Shown here one piece after another: positions 47,737-60,396 of a stretch of DNA of 64,000 bases. Location of the stretch: positions 22,757,613-22,821,612 of the forward strand of contig NC_072466.1 of assembly GCF_027596085.1 (NCBI RefSeq), given 5' to 3'. Each line of letters begins with the position of its first letter. Positions within the stretch are counted from its first letter, which is position 1. Both the position numbers and the translations under genes were made by a program. Origin of the DNA: Anoplopoma fimbria. Lineage: Eukaryota; Chordata; Actinopteri; Perciformes; Anoplopomatidae. The notes below the pieces were generated by a model. It did not search any database. It was not told the DNA's origin and saw nothing but the letters and a program-made list of their open reading frames with translations.

Positions 47737-48010
47737 GTCCAAAATGCCATTACTCATCATTTTATCCTGTTAGACATTTGTATAAAATTGACATAACTAG
47801 CATTTAAATTCTTGCGTTATGGCCCAAACCTGTTTTGTTCAAGACCAATTTGAAGAAATTCCCTCAAGGCATTGCGTAAAATATCAAATTCATAAGAACT
47901 AGATTGACTTTAGGTCATAGTGACCTTTTACCTTTGACCACAAAATTCAAATCAGTTCATCCTTTGGTCCAAGTGGGCGTTTTGATAAACATAATGGCTC
48001 TGGCCAAGGC
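47737..48010. repeat. Interspersed repeat, right flank of the minisatellite
   Basis: Starts 'TGCCATTACTCATCATTTTATCCTGTTAGACATTTG' in parts and includes AATTTGAAGAAATTCCCTCA, 'TAGGTCATAGTGACC', 'ACCTTTGACCAC' and an ATAATGGCTCTGGCC end. Same orientation as the copy at 44465-44830. Confidence 0.65.
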
Positions 48011-48706
48011 TGTCCCCGGTATGGAGACATAAGGGATTTATGAAATAAAATGTAAAATAATAACAATATTTCCATGACAATAACCCACCGATGTAAAGAT
48101 TGTTTTATTGGAACCACTTATTTATTGGCGCACATAATTGGAACTGGTTAAATAAACCGATTAATAAAATGACATATTTTCTTATTACTAGCAGATGCAG
48201 CAAGGGTTTGAAGGTAGTTTATTTAGTGTAAAGCGTACTGTGAAAGATAAACTGTGATGAAGTTCATGACATCACAAGCTGAGATGGCGGGAAGAGGTAT
48301 TATTTTTCTTTTGTCCAAACGTACTGCTGCGAGACTATTCCGGTACACATCCCAGCTGCACGGAGGAAAACAAATAAGTAAACACGCAACTTCTGTTCTG
48401 TCAGTTTTATTAAACGAGTTACAATACACTTTTACATGACAGGAGGAAAATCATATTAGGATAAAAGCATGGGTGAGACAATTATACAAATGCACACAAA
48501 CACTTAACGTGTGTGAATAACTACATGCTAAACACTACCAAATAATTTATCTAGAAGTTTTAAATTTTTACATTTAAAGTCAAAATCCAAATCAGAAGCA
48601 ACACAAAAAACAGGAATGCCTTTGTATGTGCAAGCTGCAGAGGACACATGCAGCTGGTAGAGCTTTAACACATGATAGCAGATGACTAGAATAACCACAC
48701 ACACAC

Positions 48707-48757
<51 letters not shown>

Positions 48758-49396
48758 ACGCTACACAGCACTGCTCATTCCCGGTCGTGGGTGCGGGTTA
48801 GGGAAACCAAAATGAGCTCGCTCTGGTGTCTGTAGTGCCACAGCTGGAGTCCTGCTCATACACAACTGAATCCATCCGACAACGGCACAAGCTAAGGACT
48901 TAATATACATGTAACGGCATTTCCATATGTAATACTGCAGACAGTGTAGTCAACTATCGACCGATCAAAGCCATCATCGTCTTCACACAAGCGTCATATA
49001 CAGCTACTGTTCATGTCACATTAGGTTTTATAAGAAAAAGCATGCAGCTCAGTCTTTCAGAAAGAAAACTAAATCCTCCTCAAGGAATACACAGGACGTA
49101 TTTACAATGGCAAACAGCATGGGGAAAACCACTACAACAGGCTGCTGAGGATTCACAATGACGTTGCAGCAGAGGAGTCAGGTCCTGTCAAGAGCTGTGG
49201 CGGGACGATCATCATCCCCAGACTACAGGGCCCACAGCCCCCCCCAAACCAAACAGTCCTGAATCAGCCCCCGGCCCCTCTGCTGCAGCTGGGGGCTAGC
49301 AAGCTACTGTTTTATTACTGACTTTTTTTGCTGAAACAAAAACACAGGTGAAGCGGAGCATGGAGGTGTTTGTGCGTGAGCGGTGGGACAGTGTTT
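48011..49396 (-). other. serinc1: Probable serinc1 3' untranslated region
   Basis: On the minus strand, AATAAA hexamers lie at 49311-49316 and about 48406-48411 (TTTATT on plus), so the 3' UTR may be about 80 bases or about 1 kb. A (CA)n tract at 48695-48754 lies inside the longer version. No other gene is seen. Confidence 0.45.
48695..48754. repeat. (CA)n microsatellite, 60 bases, one interruption
   Basis: CA run with one GC interruption at 48711-48712. Confidence 0.95.
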
Positions 49397-50382
49397 TCAG
49401 TCAAAGTCTCTGTTGACCAGGACCAGCGGAGCCACCAGCGTCCACACGTAGAGGGCGATGCAGATCCAGCTGGAGGAGATCTTCACCCACACCGACGGCC
49501 ACTTGCTGGTCATGGCCTGGTAGTTGATGTCGGGGCTGTGGAGAGAAAAACAATAGATGACAGATTTATGCTCTGTGGCTATGAGTCTGGCTTCCAAAAA
49601 CTGTAAAATGAAGTACAAAAAAAAAAAAAATGAAGATGAAAGATGAATGTGACAGGAGCTTATATAAACTAGTGTCATCAATTCACCTAAATGATGACTT
49701 TGATACGATACCCTGGCTAACTATCGGGATACTGAAACTTTACAATGGCAAATACCTAAAACATAAGGAAAAGTAAGTGAATAATAGATGACAGAACATG
49801 GAGCATAGAAATATATTTTTCAAATGTAGTAATTAAAAAAAAAAATAATAAAAATTGTTTATATAAAAAATATAATTTATATATAAAATATAATAATATT
49901 CAGTAATCTGATGTCCCTTGAAGACTCTTTTACATCCGACATAATTCGAAAGCGGCTAAAAAAATTGACTGCGATGATTCAAAATCTGTAAAAGAGTTTG
50001 AAAAGCTGACTGATATTTTAATAGGTTAAAGTTTTGTAACCTGTTTAAAGTTCAAATGAAGGCTGTAGCTGAAGGTATGTGGAAGAAGTTCAAGTTTAAA
50101 GTGGAGCAGCTTTAAGAGGATTTGAAGATCCTCTTCATTGAGCTACATTGTTGCAAAATTAAAAAAAAATAAAATTGCTGGTGTTCAATGTTCGGTTGTC
50201 AAAATCCATGGACACCTTCATGTTCTTTTGGTGTTTTGAACAGTGGCCGTCACTACGAGCAATAACGGAAACATTTGTCTTATAGGGCGGGCGTCAGCAC
50301 TGTTGTTGTTGTTTGCACTGTTAGCGCCGTTAGAAATAGATGTGCTCTGAATTTCACATTTAGCACCTTTATAGTAGCAGTA

Positions 50383-50423
<41 letters not shown>

Positions 50424-53400
50424 TTATGGTACCGTTTTTAGAAGCAGGGCATTGGATACTTTTCTAGTATCTCTATAAATAGCAACACTACTATTGTCAT
50501 TATTCAAAATTACGCATAGCAACATATATTTTTATTTAGGTAGAATAAATAAAGCATGGGCAAAGCAGAATTAGAATCTGGTCAATCCTGTTACCGTCAG
50601 TAAATGTGTTAAACCATAGGATGGCAGCAAAGCCAGTAGTCTGGATTCAACTATTACATATTTTTAAGAAGTGTTCAGAGTAAATGTGCCTCTTTTGAGG
50701 AACTCCCTGTCTTCCTCTGTGCCATCGGGCTCAACACTGTAACGCTGGGTGACGTTTTGCCTACCTGTACCAGTTGGTGAGAGTCATCATGATGTAGAGT
50801 GAGGCCAGGAAGAGCATGAAGTGGAAGAAGGAGTAGGAGTAGGTGACGCCGTCCTTCTCGTTGTCCACGGCTCTGCTGGCACCGCTGCCCTCCTCGAAGC
50901 TGTCGGCCTGAGGCCCATCCTCGATCAGAGCCGACTCGTCGCTGGTCAGAGTCAGTTTGTTCACCTGGGTGTTGGACGAGTTACGAATACTGATGGACAA
51001 AGAGGAGGAGGAGGAGGAGGAGAGAGGACATTGAGACGTCAGCTGCTTTATCCAACAACAAAACAAGGTGACAGACAGGTAGTTTAGGCTGCAGCCTGCA
51101 GGTCGCTAATTAAACTGATTAGTCTCTTCACAAGTTGCAAGATGATTAAAAAGGCAATCCTCACCTGGAGTAGAGGACACACATGAGGAAGAGGATCAAT
51201 CCCACAATGCCCTGGGCATCCCACCACTGAACCACGTGGTCCTGACCGGCAGGACTGGTGCTGTTCAGCCCGATAATACCCAGAAGGCTCGGGTTACATT
51301 TCCTGTCTGTGAGCCATAAGAAAAAGATTTTCAATACATGCTATGTGACTAACGGGTAAATGTAGGCTTTATTTCTCTTTACTTGCGTGGACTTTAGCCA
51401 GTGTTTCCACCAGTTATGTAACAGTAACAAACACTGTGTTTACATGCACCTAAGGAGACAGCCTATTTCAGCTCTTGGAAAAGTAAGAAACCCTACCAGG
51501 CTCATTGGTCATGGCAGACCAGGTCAGGTACATTGTGTACAGGGTGACCAGGGAGGACTGCAGCAGGCCAGACCGGGGCTGGGACTCCTACACAGAGAGC
51601 AGAAGGAAAATCAATCGAAGTCCAAGTCACAAACAAAAGCACTCAGCGTGTATCTGCTGAGCATCATGGAGGGAATAGCACACGTATTTTGGCTTTAAGT
51701 CCCAGAAATGAATGTGAGAGAGAACCTGGATCGGAGGCAGGATGGACAGGACCGAGGCAGCCACGCACAAGAGCATGTTGATGCTGATGAAGACCTTGTT
51801 TTCGGTGCAACCGTCGGAGTGGGTGTAGTAGACGTAGAACATGACCAGAGACACCAGAGACAACATGTAGTTCACAGCGGTGACCGACAGCAGAGCTGTG
51901 AACACAAAGTAACAAGACAGACTTACCGCTAGGCCTTTCATTAAGAATCCAACACTGTTAAACCGGCTTTACAGCCTTTTACCTGAAAGCTACGAGACAA
52001 TCTGATTTACTCTGACATGAGTTTGCATGAATTCATTATCATTTCTGTCCTTATCTCTTTATGGTTTCTCTTCTTCATAACAACAAATACATGTCTTAAA
52101 GAAATACAAACTACTACTGACTTATTTTTGCATGTTGACATACTTTGCGGTAAAACATTTTTTTTAAGACATTTTTATTTTTGTTGTCTACACTGAAATT
52201 GCCAAGCTATAAATAACACTGAGCTTTTTTTAAAGGTTATTATTTGATCAAGTTTTTCTCTGTGATATAAATCATCATAATAACACCGTCACCATACCTG
52301 CATACCAGCAGCGAGAGTTGCCCTCCTCCATCTTCTCCACCCAGGACTCATTCCAGGAGTGGGCGAAGTCAATAAGTAGGACCAGCTGGATGAGGATGAA
52401 GCAGAAGGCTCCAGCCATGCCGATGTAAAACCACACTGTGGAAGACGCAGAGCGAGGTCAAGCTGCTACAATGTCACAGTATCTGCGGGGTCTCATTTTT
52501 GGACCTTATTATCACTTTGAAATGATATTATAAACTAGAATATAGACAAATCTATCAAAACCTGTTCTGAGCCAGCTATGATGGGCCATGATTGGTTGCC
52601 AGGACAGAAATACAAAAACATAACAACAATGTCCCGTAAAAGCCATGTACCTTCCCGAAAGTTCATTAGGCCTTTACACAACGGGGGCAGGACCAATAAA
52701 AGAAAAATGCCAAATACTCGCCTGCCAATATTATGGCTAGGGATTTTATTGGGAAAGGTAAGAAAGGAAAGGAGTGGACCTGGTCTGCGAAGCCTTTGGC
52801 AACGTTGAAAGAAGTAGAGTTTGCTAATAAAAAAACAACCTTGTTCTGTAAAATGATGTCGCTTTTTCGCGGTGTGATATTCGCATTCTGTGTTATAGTA
52901 CTCATGACAAAAACTAGAGAGAAAAATATATTGACATGCAAATTAATCTCACGAAAACACCACCCCGGTATGTAAAGGCCTTTGAGCTAATAAAATCCTT
53001 TAAGAACCCACAAAACTTAAGGCTCTCTTTTTTGTGTTCATATATGGTTTTGGACAGCACTGAATAGACAGAGTTGTTTTCTATAAAATGTTTATGTAGG
53101 GCCAGACAAATCCCTATAGAACTGATACCTGAGGTCTTGATCTACCACCACAGAGGGACAGATTTAAGATTCATATTTGTCTCAAAAAATAGCCTTATTT
53201 TTTGCATGTATTTTTAGCCTTCTTGGTTTATGCCTAGAACGTAACTAGTTTTTCCCTGTCTGCCCGTTATCCTATTTCCCAGGAAACGGGATAATTGGAT
53301 TCTGGGATTAAACCCTTGTACAGACAGTTGCATTCTACATTTCATTTGAGAGGAGAAAAAACATAATGGACAAGAACAGTTACCAGTAGTGAAGGGGCCT

Positions 53401-56400
53401 TCTGAGATGAAGAATGATCCGATCGTGATGGCAGTAGCAGCAGCAAACTTAAAGAACCAAAACCTGGAATTGAGAGGTTTTTTTCACATCAGTCGCAGGC
53501 AAAAGATGCAGAACTCAATTCTTGCACAGATTAGTGCTGAAAGGATCAGTCTACGATCAGAAAGCTAATCAATAACACTTCTGATAATGGATTAATCATT
53601 TAAGTAACTTATCAAGAAAACTTGTTCTCTTTCCAGTAAGGATGTGCTACATTGATTTCTCTCTATAATGCCAGTGATGTATGTCCTAGCAGACAGACAG
53701 GGTTGTGGACGGACGGTTGGATGCTGACTCACCCGTTGTGCAGCCCAGCTCGAGGGTCCTGGCTGCTCTTGACTTTAATCATGAGCAGGGAGAAGAGCAG
53801 GAAGAACATGGCCATGCCGAAGCAAATGCGGTACACGGCCTTGTAGCCGACCAGCACATCGCAGTTCACGTGACCCTCAATGCCAGGAATGGACGAGCCC
53901 GTCCCTCCTTCACAGAAACCTGGAATCTAAAGCGGCACACGGGACAGAAGCTGTGACGCTGCAACCGGGGAAGCCATTTTATGACAAATCACAGACTTTA
54001 GTTCAGAGAGCTGGTATGCAGCACAGAACAGAGAGTCCTACTCCCACTAAGAAAGCTGCTCTGACTTTCCCCCAAATGTAACTCTGATCCCTTTAGGGAA
54101 GTCTTCTCAAGGCGTTTCAAGTGCTTCAATAAAACACTCTACTTCATTTTTTTAAAACACCAATACACAAATGTAAATATAAATGGTGTATGTGTGATAT
54201 GGCTGACCCAGATACTTCAACGCCTCCACTGTTGCCATGGTAATCCACTTCCAAATCAGTACTCCAATGCAGCTTTTTTTATGCAGCTTTTTAATTATTA
54301 CAATCATTATCATTATTACTATTAAATATGCATTACACCAAAAAATCCCAAATAGCCTATGAAATAAGGAATAGTAATCCCACATTATTCATCAACATTA
54401 ATTATTATGAGTTATTCTCAGCGCCTGTGGCCAGAGCTCTCATTTATGAACAGGTCTACACGGACACATTTTTTTCTTTTTTCATATGCGACCAATTTCA
54501 CTTTGAAGCCAGTGTATTTTGGGAATTAATGCTCTGAACCAAGCCAGGTCTTTCATTGTATATGCTGGCATAGGCTACATTCTATTTATGTATTCATTTT
54601 GTTTATAGGCCTGCATATGAGCTAATCATTTTTAAGGGTTATCGATTATTGCACAAAGCTGTTTGCGTTTCAATGAAAAAGGAAATTTACAATTTTTGTC
54701 CTCTTCTCTATTTGATAACCATAGCACAGTAAAGGACAATACCAGTAAATATAACTACATGTTAGAGGAAAGTATGCCAGCTTGTGTGGTTGTTGTTACT
54801 GTCGTTTGTTTTGGTCTGAGTCAAAAAATAAAATAATTGTCATTTTGATATGCTTTTATTTGCTCAATGGCTTAATTTCAAGATTTTAAAATGGTGCTTT
54901 TGAGTGATTCTTTCTGGAGAAAGTTTGTTTTGTTTTATAGATCTCTGTAATCGATAAGTCAACCAAATCGTATGATTGTTAGTTAGCTAAGAATTGTTTT
55001 GAGGACAGCCCTACCCAGAATAATCTGTAAACAGGTGCACTGAGGTGGCAAATGACCAAATAACAACAGAAGTTGTATAATTTCAAAGCAGCTGTAATGC
55101 ATTGTTGCATGAGTTGCAATTTTTTAACTGTACCAGGGGGCAGGTACAAATGATTAAACAAATAAAATAAATGTTGTATCATCTTCTTTGTCATATACCT
55201 TTAAGTAAAAAATAAAAAGGGATGGAGCTCTGACCATGATTGCCATCATTATAGTGTCTCCGATACAAGTGGATCTCTCATGCAAGTTTATTTGCTTTTC
55301 GGACAAAGTAACATGAACACAGATTCATAAATTAACACACATGTAACAAAATAACTATATTATTGTCTCCACACTTTGCTGCAACTTACCCAAAACAAAC
55401 GCACCTTCTCAATAAAAGCAGCTACTAACCACACCACATTTAGCAAATAAAACAAATATGAAAGGCGTCCGTTGAGGGCGGCTGTGGCGTAGTGGAGAGC
55501 AAGGTAGTTCTCCAATCAGAGGGTCGGTGGTTCGATACCCGGCTTCGGCAGTCGATGTGTCCTTGGGCAAGACACTTAACCCCAAGTTGCTCCTGAAGGC
55601 CATCGGTGTGGACTGATGATGAATGTTAGTTAGAGTCTGATGGTGGCACCTTGATGGTAGCCTGTCATCAGTGTGTGAATGGGTGAATGATATGTAACAT
55701 ACTACTGACTGTAAGTCGCTTTGGAGAAAAGCCTCTGCTAAATGACTGTAATGTAATGTAATGTAATGTAAGGCTGTAGTCAAACTTTGAAGTTTAATTG
55801 GGATTTAGTGAGTCAGTCGTTGCAATGTCTCCTCAGTAAATAAACTTTAATGTGACGCTGCTCGTGCTACTGCAAAAGTCATGTTCTACATTCATTTACA
55901 CCTACATCAGTGTGTCACAGGGTTAAACTAAGTCATCAGTGTGTGAATGGGTGAATGATATGTAACATACTACTGACTGTAAGTCGCTTTGGAGAAAAGC
56001 CTCTGCTAAATGACTGTAATGTAATGTAATGTAATGTAATGGTCCAGTTTAGGGACAATTTTGTTGCAATCACATAAGATTTTAATTATTTACATGTATT
56101 TATTAGTGAATCAAACACACTACTTTATTTGTTTTATTTTCCTTGTTGCTGTCAAATGTCTGGTTGTATTTATGTGTCTGTATCCCGTAACCACATAGGT
56201 CATCAGGTGGTTCAATGATATGTAACATACATGACTGTAGTGTCCTTGAGCGAGAAATAACTCTAATGTAATGTAATGTAATGTAATGGTGGCCCACTGC
56301 TCCTCCAGCAGGTCAATAAGATAAGATCATCCCCATTGTGGGACTAATATCCTATTCTTTCCTGTCCTGTAATAATGAATTATTAAGTCTATTGCAGTCC

Positions 56401-57195
56401 ATACCTTCTTGAGCTGGCCCTCCATGCCGGGCATCAGCATGACGCAGGCCACGCCCACTCCCAGCAGCAGGAAGAAGGCGTAGATGAGGCGCGTCACGGT
56501 GGAGTTGTTGCCGCTGGGGCAGCACCGACACAGCAGGCAGGGGCGCTGCCGCACAGACACGGGACCTGCACACAGACCAGCACACAGACCAGCACCGTTA
56601 ATGTGATGGACGGACAGACTGCTTCACCATGTGTGTCTGTGTTTACAGCCTGTCTGTCTCTGTCTCTGGGTAGAGATGATACCTGATCCTCTGTTTACAT
56701 GGCCGCCGCAGTGTCGCAACAGCTGCTCTGGTGACGTCATCGACATGTTTTGTTTACAATAATCACCAACATTAAAAACACGCCTAAATACTGTAACGAA
56801 GCATAAGCTAACAACAACAACAACAACAACAGAGCATCCAGGCTGTTGTTATTCAGGTTAACGTGAGCTGTTGTGACGTAGCCCTACAGCTAGCTTACAC
56901 AACGACAGTATAAATATAAATATATATATAAATAATATATATATCTCAACGATAGACTTGGTGTTAGCATTGCAGAATAGCAGCTAATGCTAATGCTAGC
57001 TAGCCGCTGTGTGTGCGGCCTGCTGTGTGATGCGCAGTCATGACAGCTCTAGTTTGCAGTGAAGCAGCAAACAACACATCCGCTGCTTCCACTGGTTCCA
57101 CTGGTTCCACTGGTTCCACTGCCGACGAGAGAAACAGAAACTAATGCGTCACTAACCCAGCTCGCCATGGAGCACAATCCCAAAACGGCTCCCAT
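49397..57195 (-). CDS. serinc1: Serine incorporator 1 (10 coding exons; exon 2 carries a 1-base deletion)
   Basis: SERINC/TDE proteins are multipass membrane proteins linked to serine-derived lipid synthesis and to lipid scrambling. In coding order the exons are 57195-57157, 56565-56405, 53926-53733, 53463-53384, 52435-52298, 51895-51726, 51587-51497, 51306-51165, 50989-50765 and 49535-49397. Splice sites are GT-AG. Exon 1 encodes [13 protein letters not shown] with a good start context (A at -3, G at +4). Later exons keep [14 protein letters not shown], the [22 protein letters not shown] block and the C-terminal NRDFD. These, and the acidic loop before [18 protein letters not shown], favour SERINC1 over SERINC3 or 5. 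Phases predict 459 residues (human is 453 from memory), but exon 2 is 161 bases where 162 are needed. The base is missing between the codons for GSAP and CLLCRCC, in a run of four G on the plus strand at about 56540-56543. Everything else is intact, so an assembly error or a recent allele is more likely than an old pseudogene. Confidence 0.94.
50386..50421. repeat. A-homopolymer, 36 bases, in the last serinc1 intron
   Basis: Uninterrupted A-run on the plus strand. No retroposed body is recognisable next to it. Confidence 0.95.
52668..52981. mobile_element. MITE with imperfect terminal inverted repeats in a serinc1 intron
   Basis: AGGCCTTTACACAACGGGG at 52668-52686 is nearly the reverse complement of CCCCGGTATGTAAAGGCCT at 52963-52981 (differences in the middle). 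The roughly 314-base element has no transposase. It lies between the exons at 53463-53384 and 52435-52298. Confidence 0.65.
55475..55771 (+). mobile_element. tRNA-derived SINE, near full length
   Basis: A box TGGCGTAGTGG at 55485-55495 and B box GGTTCGATACC at 55529-55539 form a tRNA-like head. The body contains CCTTGGGCAAGACACTTAAC and TGGTAGCCTGTCATCAGTGT, and the tail is TGTAAGTCGCTTTGGAGAAA, AAATGACTG and a (TGTAA)n run. The internal RNA polymerase III promoter motifs belong to the SINE, not to a tRNA gene. It lies in serinc1 intron 2. Confidence 0.9.
55931..56040 (+). mobile_element. 5'-truncated SINE copy
   Basis: Repeats the last ~110 bases of the 55475-55771 element almost identically, from GTCATCAGTGTGTGAATGGG to the (TGTAA)n tail. 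Confidence 0.85.
56200..56350 (+). mobile_element. Two degraded SINE tails in tandem
   Basis: 56200-56287 is a decayed copy of the same tail (AATGATATGTAACATAC, then TGTAA repeats). 56288-56350 resembles the end of the other SINE type at 61685-61894 (GCCCACTGCTCCTCC, CCCCATTGTGGGACTAATA). Confidence 0.55.
57087..57121. repeat. 9-base tandem repeat (GGTTCCACT)n
   Basis: About four copies of GGTTCCACT in serinc1 intron 1, 30 bases from the exon 1 donor site. Confidence 0.8.
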
Positions 57196-57291
57196 GATGG
57201 CCGATGTGTTTCCTTGTCTTCTGGTCCGTCGTTAGATGGCTGCTGCTCTCCTGCTTTCCCAGAAGATGGATGATGAGCCCCCACCAGACTG

Positions 57292-57340
57292 CTTCTTCTT
57301 CTTCTTCTTCTTCTTCTTCTTCTTCTTCTTCTTCTTCTTC
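57292..57340. repeat. (CTT)n trinucleotide tract upstream of serinc1
   Basis: 49 bases of CTT on plus (AAG on minus), about 97-145 bases before the serinc1 start codon, so within the probable 5' UTR or promoter. Poly-glutamate or poly-arginine open frames over it are artefacts. Confidence 0.95.
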
Positions 57341-57602
57341 GGAATAAAGTGCGGTAGCTTTGCTGCCCCCCACAGGACGACTGCAGGCAGCACATCTATG
57401 TGTTACATAAATACATACACATAAATACAATCAGACATTTTTGAAGCAATTCCAAGTGAAAATAAAACAAATAAAGTAGTGTGTTTGATTCTCTAAGAAA
57501 TACATTTGTAAAGTAATTAAAATCAAGCAAGTAATTGCAACAAAATTGTCCCTAAACTGGACCATTACATTACAGTCATTTAGCAGACGCTTTTCTTCAC
57601 TT

Positions 57603-57925
57603 GATTTATTCCCTCAGTTAACGCTGTAAACATTAGCTTATGGTCTTAATTGTAAATTTCAAGTCTCTTCTTTATTACAACATAATGTTCATTTAGTAAA
57701 TTATGATCCATTTAGAGTCAAATAGACCCTAAAGCAGGGTATGCTTTAGGGGTGGGCTACCTTGTGATTGACAGGTATCTACCTCGGCGTTGTCCGTGAT
57801 TTTTGTCTCAACTTAAAACAAAACCACAGTGTGTTTTCAGTTCATGAAAGTTAGTTGTAACATTTTGGTCACATAAAATTGTCTTATTCAGCTTTCGATT
57901 GTGCTAAGCTCCACCCAGTGTCACC
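57603..57925 (-). repeat. Interspersed repeat, copy 3 of the three-copy family
   Basis: The reverse complement of CTGTCAATCACAAGGTAGCC occurs at 57755-57774, and the surrounding blocks (AAAGCAGGGTATGCTTTAGG, TGTGTTTTCAGTTCATGAA) match the copies at 9410-9960 and 30182-30622. It abuts the SINE at 57931. Confidence 0.75.
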
Positions 57926-57930
57926 TCTGG

Positions 57931-58222
57931 TTACATTACATTACATTACAGTCATGTAGCAGAGGCTTTTCTCCAAAGCGACTTACAGTCAGTAGTATGT
58001 TACATATCATTCACCCATTCACACACTGATGACAGGCTACCATCAAGGTGCCACCATCAGACTCTAACTAACATTCATCATCCAGTCCACACCGATGGCC
58101 TTCAGGAGCAACTTGGGGTTAAGTGTCTTGCCCAAGGACACATCGACTGCCGAAGCCGGGTATCGAACCACCGACCCTCTGATTGGAGAACTACCTTGCT
58201 CTCCACTACGCCACAGCCGCCC
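57931..58222 (-). mobile_element. tRNA-derived SINE, near full length, reverse orientation
   Basis: Mirror image of the 55475-55771 element. The reverse of the B box, GGTATCGAACC, is at 58159-58169 and the reverse of the A box lies near 58200-58212. The (ATTAC)n tail is at the left end. The two copies look closely similar by eye, so the family is young. Confidence 0.9.
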
Positions 58223-60396
58223 CATTATTCTATATGACACAAGCACGCTGGAGTGGAAAAAATAGCTGGAGAAACAATATGTAGCTTACCATTGTTGTAC
58301 CATAAAACTTTCTTACACTGTCAGGTATAACTTCTTCCAGAGATCATAGCAGATTTTTCCATGCTTGGATGTAGAGCCGGCTTCATTTGCTGAATGAAGA
58401 CCATGAGATGCGGTTAAAAGTCGAAGCTCTTTTTGCCACTTCACAAATCTTAAAACTCAATTTACTGCTGTTTAGGTTGTTCTTCCTGTTAGGATTGGCA
58501 AATTCAATTGTTCAAAAGTACATTTAAAAAATTTGACAGTGCTCACAAAGCATGTTGGGCTGGATGTTCTGACAAAGATTATTTATTTTACAATAAGTAA
58601 CATCATTGTAAGCACATTGTTGACAGCAACTCCGATGCACTACATCAAACGGGATACAAAAGGCCATTGAAAGAGGAGCATCATGAAAGTCCCTTGTAAA
58701 TAATCCAGACATGAGATTATATACAGTCATGAAGTGGACAAAGAAGCAGACCAAACAAAGTGAACAGCTTTATCTTCGGTCCGTTCAGTAACCCTGTGAT
58801 GTCTCTCCTGTCAATCGACAGGAAAATATATTGCTTCCAATGTTATGTTTCAATCAGAATTAGGACTTAAATAGGAAGAACAGACAAATAATACAAGGGA
58901 TCAAACAATGCTCCTCGGCCTGGAGCACGTTATTCCTCTCATTAAGCAACAATCTTTCTCATGGTGTGCACACTGAGCAGTAAGAAGAATCATTCAGTTG
59001 GATTTGAGCAGTAGGGCGTCTCAGCACTCAGTCTCATGGAAACAAACACTGAGGCCACATTCACACTGGTGTTAATACAGCTAAAAATGCACCATACGTG
59101 GAAACACGGTTCAGTTTATAGCAGTGATTTCAGAATGGCTGTCGACAGTGAAATGGCAAAATCAATAGAAACATAACCGAATATCTTTTGCCTTCTTCAT
59201 TTTCAGCTGGCAAATAGCAGTTTTGGTAAGGATTAGGGTTTACTACAATGAAGCATATCAAACCTCCATTCTGTCACTTCTCGATCACTGACTGTATTTC
59301 ATTAAAGCCGAAACCAACAACACAGCAGTTTGCTAATGGTCATTATGGTTAGCTCTACTCTACTCATTGTTCTTTTCTGAGGCTCGGCAGGAGCTTCGTC
59401 AAGTCTAAGAAAGTGACAACATAGTGATGTCATCAGGGTTTTTTCAGCGGAAGTGAAGGTAATTAAATAAAAAACGCTGTCACAAATCCAATTTCCCTAA
59501 ATTCAAGAACCCATCCAACCACCTGAGCAGACCCTAAAATAAACTCTCAAATTTTTATTATTTCGATTTTTCATCAGTTCAATTATTTACTTTCTGTAAA
59601 TTCAATGTCTCAAGATGAAGGTCTAAATGCTGTTTGCGGGTGAATAAGCTACTGAATGCTTTTTTGTGTGTAAAAGTAGTCAAACTTAGTTATGATAAAA
59701 CTAAATATATTTGTACCAGCCTTTAAAATATCCATCATGTGAAAAAATACAAAGGACAAACCCTCAGTAGCTGATGCAGTATTTACATACCAGTGTAGCT
59801 TTGCGTGATACAAAGACGGTAAATTAATTCATAGTCATTCATACTTTAATTCTCCACTTGTGCACTGCTATGCAAGTATTAACTGACTCTAGACTGCGTA
59901 TTACTTACTAAGCTCATCATTGGATTTGAGCAGGTGGAGTTATAAACAAAATAGATTCAAATCAGATAATAAGAAATTAAATGAATACAGCTTTAACAAA
60001 TGGACGTGTGAAGCACAAACCTTTCTTGACAGATATAAAAAGAAAGCAGATTAAATACAGTAAAAGTACATTACCATCTATTTACATGAATGATCAGTCA
60101 CTACTGTCTACTCACAGTCTTTGATCACAGTGAACTCAACAGTTTCACTCACTTTTCTATTTGTTTTAACGACATTCTGCTCATTCATTTTTCAGATACA
60201 TGTATTTGCCTTGGTCACTGAGGAGGTGTAGATTTTGTTCACCAATACAGGCCATTAAATGATAACCAGGACCTACCTGGGTTATCACCCAGCCGTCCTG
60301 CTCAGGAGACCGGGTACAGCCAGCATATTTCATCTGTATACAACTTTGGGCAGACTCTGGAGGCTGGAGCTGGCACACTAAACTCCCACCCAGATC
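58223..60396 (-). other. slc35f1: Probable slc35f1 3' untranslated region and short intergenic gap
   Basis: Minus-strand AATAAA hexamers (TTTATT on plus) lie at about 59553 and 58582-58587. No other gene is seen before the serinc1 start region. Confidence 0.4.

Noticed and set aside
55475..55550. tRNA-gene-like A and B boxes (also at 58159-58212 and 61690-61744)
   Set aside because: Each is the head of a SINE with body and tail attached, so these are retroposed elements rather than tRNA genes.
57152..57430. Poly-glutamate or poly-arginine open frames upstream of serinc1
   Set aside because: Translation of the CTT triplet tract; the real coding sequence here is the 13-codon serinc1 exon 1.
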